DNA of 64,000 bases, taken from Paraburkholderia diazotrophica (GTDB lineage: Bacteria > Pseudomonadota > Gammaproteobacteria > Burkholderiales > Burkholderiaceae). Below the pieces are notes generated by a model. The model searched no databases, was not told where the DNA came from, and saw only the letters and a list, made by a program, of their open reading frames with translations. The stretch is taken from the NCBI RefSeq assembly GCF_900108945.1, contig NZ_FNYE01000011.1, forward strand, positions 156,169 through 220,168, in the 5' to 3' direction. Both the position numbers and the translations under genes were made by a program. Numbering within the stretch: the stretch's first letter is position 1; the number at the start of each line of letters is the position of its first letter. Positions 57,834 to 64,000 of the stretch are shown piece by piece.

Positions 57834-59849
57834 CTAGCGCCGGTTCGACGCAAGCAGCGTGACAGGAATGTCGGTGCATCCGATGCTGTGCGAGATTTCG
57901 AGCTCTCGCCACTCGCCGTCATGCGACTTCGACGAAATGAGCGGATCGAGTTGCCGGTCGGTGCGCAACACATTGAAGGGCCACGACGGCCTCAGCAGCC
58001 GTTCGTGTACGAGCGAGCCGAGCCAGATCGGTGTGGGCACAATGCCATCGCGGCGCGCAACGGCATAGCCCGTGCGCCAGAAGCGCAGCACGTCGCGTTC
58101 GTCGCGGCGCTCGCGCGGTCTGCTGAATACGAGCGTCGACGGTTCGCCGTCGTTGAGCTTAGGCAGCACGGGCAAATCCATCGCGGGCACGTCGGGCGAC
58201 ACCAGCGAGAACAGGCTACGCGCATTGAAATGCGTGCCCTCCATCCAGCCGCGGCTGCGCAGCTGCGCGACGATCTGCTGCGGATCGGCTGTCCATTGCA
58301 CGGTGATCGGCTCGCGCCGGTCGCCTTTCATGTCGGAGCGGTAACAGGGAAAGATCTTCCACAACGAGTCCGTCCATTGCGCTTGCGTGACGACGACAGG
58401 AGGACGCTCGCGCGCGGTTTTCGGCATATCCGGCTGGCGTCCCAAGCTGATCTGCACGCCCACGCTCGCGCATAGCACCGCGAGCAGTATGGCGGGCATG
58501 GCTTCGCGCAACGGCGGCGTTTCAGGATGCCGCCATACGGCCGTCAGCGCGACCACGGCCACCCAGACGGCCGCGAATGCCGCGCCGCCCACGGCATCGG
58601 AGAACGCGAAGCGTCCCGAGTACAGGCCCGCGAACGCGATGACGATCACTGTCAGCGTGGCAAACGCCGTCACTGCGATGCCCGTCAGCATGCCGACACG
58701 CCGCGCGACGACGAACGCGAGAAAGCCGTACACCGTGACGCTCGCCGCAACGTGATTGCTGGGAAACGCGTAGATATCGGGTTGCGTGGCGGCCGGCGGC
58801 GTGTGATGGACGATGACCTGGATCGCGAAGATCAGCAGTTGCGAGAACAGCACGGCAATGAGCCAATAGATGAGCGTGCGCCAACGCTTCTCATAGGCCA
58901 TCAGAATGACGGACGTGATGACGAGCGCCATCAGCGTCGGAATGCTGCCGAGCGTCGAAGCGCGCGCAAGCGCTTCGTCGATCCACGGCGCGCGTGACGA
59001 TTGCAGGAAGCGATAGACGGACATGTCCACCTGAACGAGCGGATCGCCCGCCACGACGTCCTGCATGACGCCAAAGAATACGCCCGCGCACAGTAGCACG
59101 AACACCGAGATGCCGACGAGCAGGCCAATAGCTTCGCGTTCGGGATCGACGATCCGATAGATCAGCCGGCCATAGGGTGCTTCGTGATTGCGTGCCCAGT
59201 GCAGGATGCCCTGGCGCGATGCGCTCGCCCATGCCCGCGCATGCGAGACCACCACGCGCATGACCCAGAAGCAGACCCACACGAGGGCGACGACGATCGC
59301 AAGCGCGGCGACGAGGCGGAACGATACGGCACCCGCCAGCTGGATCGACGCGCCGAATACGACGCCGGGAAGGATATGCGCGGGGGCCCATAGCAATGCC
59401 GAGAGCAGGTTCATTGCGTAGAAGCGCGCGGGCGGCATTTCGAGCATGCCCGCGACCACGGGCACGACGGCACGCAGCGGCGCGGCGAAGCGTGCGAAGA
59501 CGACGCTTTTTGCACCGTGTTTGTCGAAGTACTTCTGGCCGCTTTCGAGCAGGCCCGGATGCGTGCTGAACGGCCAGAACCTGCCGATTCTGTCCTTATA
59601 GCGGTGGCCGATCCAGTAGCTCATTCCGTCTCCCGCGACGGCGCCTGCAATCGCACACACCAGCAGCCAGCCGAGATTCAGCGTGCCCGTTCCGACGAGC
59701 GCGCCCGCAATGAACATCGCCGTGCTGCCCGGCACAAACGTGCCGACGATAGCGACGGCTTCGAGAAAGGCCGCAAGAAAGACGACGACCAACGTCCACG
59801 CCGTATGGCCTGCAAGCAGGTGCAGCAACTGGACGTACGCGTGCTCCAT
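57834..59849 (-). CDS. DedA-PAP2-LssY three-domain membrane protein
   Basis: A 671-residue fusion: DedA domain (about 15-200), a PAP2-like phosphatase domain (about 250-450) and an LssY C-terminal domain (about 490-671). The PAP2 motif FPSNHVAAS is intact, but the last motif reads GLYSGRFAFSD, with Phe where the catalytic His normally stands, and the first Lys/Arg-Pro motif is not recognisable. DedA motifs VGTFVPGSTAMFIAGAL and FARFAAPLRAVVPVVAG are clear. It may handle lipid carriers or phospholipids at the inner membrane. ATG 59849 starts the DedA domain properly. Confidence 0.9.
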   Translation of the reverse strand: MEHAYVQLLHLLAGHTAWTLVVVFLAAFLEAVAIVGTFVPGSTAMFIAGALVGTGTLNLGWLLVCAIAGAVAGDGMSYWIGHRYKDRIGRFWPFSTHPGLLESGQKYFDKHGAKSVVFARFAAPLRAVVPVVAGMLEMPPARFYAMNLLSALLWAPAHILPGVVFGASIQLAGAVSFRLVAALAIVVALVWVCFWVMRVVVSHARAWASASRQGILHWARNHEAPYGRLIYRIVDPEREAIGLLVGISVFVLLCAGVFFGVMQDVVAGDPLVQVDMSVYRFLQSSRAPWIDEALARASTLGSIPTLMALVITSVILMAYEKRWRTLIYWLIAVLFSQLLIFAIQVIVHHTPPAATQPDIYAFPSNHVAASVTVYGFLAFVVARRVGMLTGIAVTAFATLTVIVIAFAGLYSGRFAFSDAVGGAAFAAVWVAVVALTAVWRHPETPPLREAMPAILLAVLCASVGVQISLGRQPDMPKTARERPPVVVTQAQWTDSLWKIFPCYRSDMKGDRREPITVQWTADPQQIVAQLRSRGWMEGTHFNARSLFSLVSPDVPAMDLPVLPKLNDGEPSTLVFSRPRERRDERDVLRFWRTGYAVARRDGIVPTPIWLGSLVHERLLRPSWPFNVLRTDRQLDPLISSKSHDGEWRELEISHSIGCTDIPVTLLASNRR

Positions 59850-60287
59850 CGATTTCTCCGGGTATTGAAGCTGCTATCCAAGAGCACAGCGACGCAGCAC
59901 GGTGACGCGCATGACGCGCAAATCGTTCCATGAAAGTCTACCAGTGTGCTCACGCCGGGCGCAGACATGCGGCTGTGCATCACAAGCAGGATCTAAAGAC
60001 TCAACGTTCGAAAGCCCCTGCTTATTCTTGCGACTTGCAATGCCGTGGAGGCGACGCTTCCAGGCACGACGTTTCAAGGCGGTTTCGACGGGGCGCCAAA
60101 GCCGCTTCAATGTTCTTTAAAGCGCATCAAAGCCGCCTTGCCGGCCAGGTGTTACAAACCTTATGCGGGACTTAAGGGCGAAGGCGATATAAACGCGCAA
60201 CGATTGTCTTATTCATACTTCAAAACCATAGCGCTTCTAAGCAATTCCGTGGCATAGTCGGCCTATGCAATTCAAAGGGAGGCAATA
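59850..60287. other. Intergenic region, 438 bp
   Basis: Divergent upstream regions of the DedA-PAP2 gene and the H-NS gene. It becomes AT-richer from about 60180, as expected for the strongly expressed H-NS promoter. No gene or stable hairpin recognised. Confidence 0.4.
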
Positions 60288-61025
60288 ATGGCGACATTGG
60301 AATCTATCCAGGCACGTATAAAGAAGCTGCAAACCCAGGCCGAAGCGATTGTCGCGCAACGCGCTCAGGGCGCGCTCGACCAGATCCGCGAACTGATGAT
60401 CAAGCACGGTCTCACGACGGAGGATATCGAGCGGCGTGCAAAGGCACGACGCGATCGCGTGCTCGCAGAGCGTCTCGGTGTTTCAGGCGGCAAGGCAAAG
60501 TCGGCGACGGCCACGAAAGGCAAGTTGCCTCCTAAATATCGCGATCCGAAGACAGGGGCGACGTGGAGCGGTCATGCGCGTCCGCCGGCATGGATCAAGA
60601 ATGTGAAAGACCGCAGCAAGTTTCTGATCGATCCGGCTGAGGCTGTTTCCGAACCGGCTGTGACCGTCAAGGCAGCCGCGAAAAAAACGGCTGCAAAGAA
60701 GGCAACCGCAAGGAAGACCGCGGCCAGGAAAACAGTGACGGCAAAGTCCGCGGCGAGCAAGGTCGCGAAGAAAGCGTCCGTCAAGGCAGCCGGCAAGAAG
60801 ACAGCAGCCAGAAAGACCGCTGCAAAGTCAGCCGCGCCGACGGCTGCAAAGAAAGCGGTCGCCACGAAGACGGTCGCCAGGAAAGCCGCCGCAGCTAAGA
60901 CGCCCGCAAAGAAGGGCGTCGCAAGAAAAGTGAGCGCGAAGAAAGCGCCCGTGAAGACCGTGGAGCCTGTCGTTGAAACGCCGGCGGCAGTACAGGCGCC
61001 CGCCGAGACTACGGGCGAGGCTTGA
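60288..61025 (+). CDS. H-NS family protein with histone-H1-like Ala/Lys tail
   Basis: A 245-residue nucleoid protein. Residues 1-65 are the H-NS coiled-coil (IQARIKKLQTQAEAI) and residues about 82-105 the DNA-binding motif (KYRDPKTGATWSGHARPPAW). From about residue 125 to 225 the chain is a repetitive Ala/Lys/Arg/Thr tail with many AAKK/ARKT units, like bacterial histone-H1/AlgP proteins. It should bind AT-rich DNA and compact it through the basic tail. AAAGGGAGGC precedes the ATG. The acidic last 20 residues contrast with the tail. Confidence 0.93.
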   Translation: MATLESIQARIKKLQTQAEAIVAQRAQGALDQIRELMIKHGLTTEDIERRAKARRDRVLAERLGVSGGKAKSATATKGKLPPKYRDPKTGATWSGHARPPAWIKNVKDRSKFLIDPAEAVSEPAVTVKAAAKKTAAKKATARKTAARKTVTAKSAASKVAKKASVKAAGKKTAARKTAAKSAAPTAAKKAVATKTVARKAAAAKTPAKKGVARKVSAKKAPVKTVEPVVETPAAVQAPAETTGEA

Positions 61026-61438
61026 GCTGCGCGTCTGACGCAAACGCTTCGATACGACCCGGCCGGATCTCACGAGGTCCGGCCATTTCCCTGGGCGCGG
61101 TGCATTAACCGCCGCGCCGTCACTCGCAGCCGGCGCGATGCCGGCTCGCTTAACGGCAGTTCTGCCGCTTTCTGCGTCTTTAAAGCAGCATTCGAATAGA
61201 CGCATTTCCATACATCGGTCCGATCCGTTGGTGCTTCGTCGTCTGGGTGTCAATTTGCCCCATCAACATGCGTTCTTCGAATGTTCTCGAAGACGCGCAA
61301 GCGGGCGGCGCGCAGGTGCGCGAAGTGGCAACTGAGATGGTCGCCGCTCGCCAGGCTTATCTGAAGAAGCCAGCGATCGCGTGTACGGAATGGTTTTCCG
61401 GCGCGCAGCCGCTTTGTTTTTTGTTCTCGCGAATCGGC
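61026..61438. other. Intergenic region, 413 bp
   Basis: It has a 7-bp hairpin GGCCGGA (61061-61067) with TCCGGCC (61078-61084) followed by ATTTCCC, a probable terminator of the H-NS gene. The rest, between convergent genes, shows nothing recognisable. Confidence 0.45.
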
Positions 61439-62077
61439 TCAGACGTCTTCGGGAAAGCTCGCGCGCCCTTGCGTCATATCGCGCAGTGCTTCGCGCGCGG
61501 CGTCGATGGCGGTGATGGGCATGCGTATCGTCAATTGCACGCTCATTCCATACGCGCTTGATTCGAGCGTGTGATTTTCCTGTTCGATCCAGCGGCGAAC
61601 GCGTGCTTCGTCGGGATAGCCGATTTCGACGCTCAGCGACGCGAGCGCAATCCGCTCGACGCGCGGCGCGTCGTGCAGCGCGGTCGCGATGGCGTCGGTG
61701 TAGGCGCGCACGAGGCCGCCCGCGCCCAGCTTCACACCGCCGTAGTAGCGCACGACGGCGGCCAGCACGCCGTCGAGATCGTGGTGACGCAGCACTTCGA
61801 GTATCGGTCGGCCTGCCGTGCCGGACGGTTCGCCGTCGTCGGACATGCCGGACTGGCCGCCCGCGAGCAGTGCCCAGCATACGTGCGTGGCAGTGGGGTG
61901 CTCCGCGCGCAGGCGCTGCAATTCCTCCATCGCGGCGTCGCGGTCGGCCACGGGAATCGCGTAGGCAATGAAGCGGCTTTTGCGGATTTCGAGTTCCGCG
62001 TGAAGCGTCGAGGGCAGCGTAAAAGTCGGCAAAGCGGGCGGCGAACGGTGATTTAAAGGCGCGGGTGCATCCGACAT
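61439..62077 (-). CDS. yigZ: IMPACT/YigZ family protein
   Basis: A 212-residue protein of the UPF0029/YigZ family. The motif IRKSRFIAYA (near 30), the segment HVCWALLAGGQSGMSDDGEPSGTAGRPIL (about 66-94) and RYYGGVKLGAGGLVRAY (about 109-125) are all present. The C-terminal DUF1949-like domain follows. The role in bacteria is unclear; the eukaryotic IMPACT relatives regulate the Gcn2 kinase. The start is uncertain, with ATG 62077 or ATG 62131 and no clear ribosome site for either; I use the shorter form, nearer the E. coli length. Confidence 0.9.
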   Translation of the reverse strand: MSDAPAPLNHRSPPALPTFTLPSTLHAELEIRKSRFIAYAIPVADRDAAMEELQRLRAEHPTATHVCWALLAGGQSGMSDDGEPSGTAGRPILEVLRHHDLDGVLAAVVRYYGGVKLGAGGLVRAYTDAIATALHDAPRVERIALASLSVEIGYPDEARVRRWIEQENHTLESSAYGMSVQLTIRMPITAIDAAREALRDMTQGRASFPEDV

Positions 62078-62349
62078 ATTAACGGATGTGCGAGCGCGGC
62101 CTGTCTTCGAGGATGGATTTGCCGCTTGCATTTTGACTCATGCGGAAAGAGTCTCTTGCTCACTTGCATGATGACGCGACGGCAGCGCAAGCCGATAATG
62201 CACCGCATGACGGATCTAGCTCTGGCTGGAGCGACGCCGGACTCCTCATCCGGTGATCCGTCAACCCTCCACTTCAATTCAGCGAACTGCGACATCGCTG
62301 AGACCGTTGCTGCATAAGGCGTTCCACCTGAGTTACCCGTCCGCGACGA
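62078..62349. other. Unassigned sequence left of the inverted MFS fragment
   Basis: About 270 bp without a recognisable gene. It borders one breakpoint of the MFS rearrangement and may itself be displaced sequence. No insertion-sequence ends or target duplications were recognised. Confidence 0.35.
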
Positions 62350-62520
62350 GCCGATGCCCAGCAGGATGCGCGTGAGCCAGAAATGCGCGACATCGACGCC
62401 CAACATGCCGACTGCAGCCGATAGGGCTGTGAGCGCCAGGCCGGCCATGACCACCCGATGCGCACCGAAGCGCGTAATCAACCGCCTGGTAAAGAAGCTC
62501 GGAGCGTACATAGCGATGAT
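62350..62520 (-). pseudogene. MFS transporter fragment, inverted middle segment
   Basis: On the minus strand these 57 codons encode IIAMYAPSFF, then TRRLITRFGAHRVVMAG and ending FWLTRILLGIG. This reads as the middle of a 12-helix MFS protein (start of the second half). It has no start or flanking domains. The segment that should follow it lies at 62550 on the opposite strand, so it is an inverted piece of a broken gene. Confidence 0.75.
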
Positions 62521-62549
62521 GCGTCCAACCTCGGCATTCAATGGCACGC

Positions 62550-62795
62550 TTCGGGTTTGTGGGCGCATCGGCTCTCGTGCTCGAATGTCACTACCCGGAA
62601 GAAAAGGCACGCGTGCAGTCGCTCAATGACTTCGTCGTATTCGGAACGATGGCCTTGGGCTCGTTCCTGTCGGGTGGCCTGCTGACGGCATATGGATGGG
62701 ACACGGTGCTTCGGCTGTCTTCTGTTCCGCTCGTACTGGCTGTCCTCGTTCTCGCTGGCTCGACTGCGGCGCGCAACGGTGGCGCATCGGTGTGA
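62550..62795 (+). pseudogene. MFS transporter fragment, C-terminal segment
   Basis: On the plus strand it encodes FGFVGASALVLECHYPEEKA, then QSLNDFVVFGTMALGSFLSGGLL and ends at a stop after NGGASV. It is the C-terminal third of an MFS protein, directly continuing the inverted fragment at 62350-62520. An ATG nine bases upstream (62541) is accidental. The N-terminal half of the gene is not in the neighbourhood. Confidence 0.75.
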
Positions 62796-63084
62796 TCAAT
62801 GCGCCACGTTTCGGATGTCTGACTTCGGCACGAGGGGTAGCCTGGGTTTCTCAATCGCCTCGATAGCGGGGCAAAGGATCAGGCTGCCCGGAAAGCAGGC
62901 ATCGAGAAAAATTATCGAAAACTGCCTGCATTTCGATCGAAGTTTGCAGAAAGCTCCTCGCGACTGATTTTGGCTACTGTGCCGCGTCATTACGATGGTT
63001 ACAGGGCGAGCGCAGTGTTGCCGAGCCCAACGGGTCGCGGGTTCTGTCGATCCGTTCCCCAGCCAACCTATCGTGAGTACGACC

Positions 63085-64000
63085 ATGCAACTATTCCGGC
63101 CATTGATTTGCCTCGCGTCCCTGATGTTTTCCTGCAACCTCTCGCGGCTCACGCAGATCTCACGGTAAAGATCGGGCAGGTTTCTCCGCTGACTGGCGAA
63201 CTCTCCCACATCGGAAAGGACGACGAGAACGGTGTGCGGCTCGCGATCGAAGATCTGAACAGCAAAAGGATTCGCATTGGCGGGCAAAACGTGACGTTCG
63301 TGCTCGACTCGCAGGACGATGCGGCCGATCCCAAGACGGCGGTGACCGTCGCGCAGAAGCTGGTGGACGACGGTGTGGCGGGCGTCGTTGGACATGCGAA
63401 CTCCGGGACATCGATACCTGCTTCCAGAATCTACTCGGATGCCGGCGTCCCGATGATCACCGAATCGGCAACCAATCCGAAGCTCACGCAGCAAGGATTC
63501 ACGACCGTGTTCCGTATGGTTGCGAATGACGTGAGGCAGGGCTCGGTCATCGGCTTGTATCTGGTCCGCGATCTTGGCGCGCACAAGGTTGCCATCGTCG
63601 ATGACCGTACCGCGTACGGTCAAGGTCTTGCCGATGAGGTCGAAAAGTCAGTCAAGGCTGCCGGAGGCAACGTGGTCGCCCGCGAATTTGGCACCGACAA
63701 GACGACGAACTGGATGGCGATTCTCACGACCATCAAGAGCCGTCAACCAGAAGGTATCGCTTTCACGGGTGGCGACACGCAAGCCGCAGCATTCGTGCAG
63801 CAGGCACAAAAGCTTGGGTTGAAGGTCAAGTTCATCGCCGGCGATGAAGCGTGTACCCCGCAGTTCATCAAGCTGGCCGGCTCGTCGATGAACAACGATA
63901 CCTACTGCACGCTGGCGGGTGTCCCGCCTGCAAAAATGCCGCAAGGACCCGAGTTCTTCAAACGCTATCAGCAGCGCTTTGGTGTCCCCGTGCAGCTATA
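63085..64000 (+). pseudogene. Branched-chain amino-acid ABC transporter binding protein, frameshifted signal peptide, cut by window edge
   Basis: A LivJ/LivK-type periplasmic binding protein. ATG 63085 begins a signal peptide (MQLFRPLICLASLMFS), but this frame stops at TAA 63166-63168. The mature protein continues in another frame from about 63132 (LQPLAAHADLTVKIGQVSPL) and stays open to the window end, with family motifs HIGKDDENGVRLAIEDLN, GVVGHANSG and DDRTAYGQGLADE. Loss of a single base at about 63130-63131 explains the break. It would bind branched-chain or related amino acids. A sequencing error is possible; the mature part is otherwise intact. Confidence 0.8.

Noticed and set aside
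1..64000. CRISPR arrays, tRNA or rRNA genes, insertion sequences, prophage genes
   Set aside because: I looked for regular repeats, tRNA arms and transposase motifs and saw none. The rearranged right end has no recognisable insertion-sequence ends.

Overview
The window looks like a chromosomal segment of a Burkholderiaceae beta-proteobacterium, most likely of the Paraburkholderia/Caballeronia/Burkholderia type. The evidence is high GC with strongly GC-ending codons, two Burkholderia-style porins, MocE-type Rieske and mctP/DUF3311 genes, an H-NS with an Ala/Lys tail, and a complete Doe/Ehu ectoine locus. The species is inferred from gene content; no rRNA or tRNA gene was seen. The segment is dominated by catabolism, transport and envelope genes.

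Layout. 1-3113 (minus): a translationally coupled MocDEF-like oxygenase system (desaturase-type hydroxylase, Rieske ferredoxin, FAD reductase) with a sugar-phosphate isomerase that runs off the left edge. 3320-7336: a 44-aa membrane peptide, a porin, DoxX and pirin genes, and a divergent LysR regulator. 7538-9207: DUF3311 plus the monocarboxylate symporter mctP. 9374-18577: a bifunctional class A PBP, a PhoD-type phosphatase with an unknown partner, DUF72, an acyl-CoA synthetase and a small H-NS-like gene. 18786-26295: aromatic and amino-acid breakdown (pcaGH with divergent pcaQ, hppD, then an XRE-cupin regulator facing an amaB/amaA-like lysine-pipecolate pair). 26336-31476: small envelope genes, a second porin with a candidate divergent small RNA, a HIT protein, and a gap with three copies of a DnaA-box-like repeat. 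31788-35118: a four-gene overlapping operon (CDP-alcohol phosphatidyltransferase, 2OG-Fe(II) oxygenase, flippase-like protein, nucleotidyltransferase) that looks like an uncharacterised lipid head-group pathway. 35271-36674: an MFS exporter.

36732-49692 is a full ectoine import and degradation locus: ehuBCDA (minus), the MocR-type regulator enuR, then eutB, eutC, doeA, doeB, doeX, doeC, doeD (plus). Uptake by EhuABCD feeds DoeA (ring opening), DoeB (deacetylation), DoeD (transamination) and DoeC (oxidation to aspartate); EutB/C fit the hydroxyectoine branch, and no eutA is present. A 14-bp motif lies upstream of both enuR and eutB and is a good candidate EnuR site. 49853-53170: a gamma-glutamyltransferase, a VOC protein and a polyphosphate kinase 2. 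53296-61025: a PiT phosphate transporter, a MASE2-GGDEF cyclase, two adjacent DedA fusion proteins, and an H-NS with a histone-H1-like tail.

The right end (62078-64000) is decayed. Two pieces of one MFS gene lie next to each other in opposite orientations, implying an internal inversion, and a branched-chain amino-acid binding protein has a frameshift inside its signal peptide before leaving the window.
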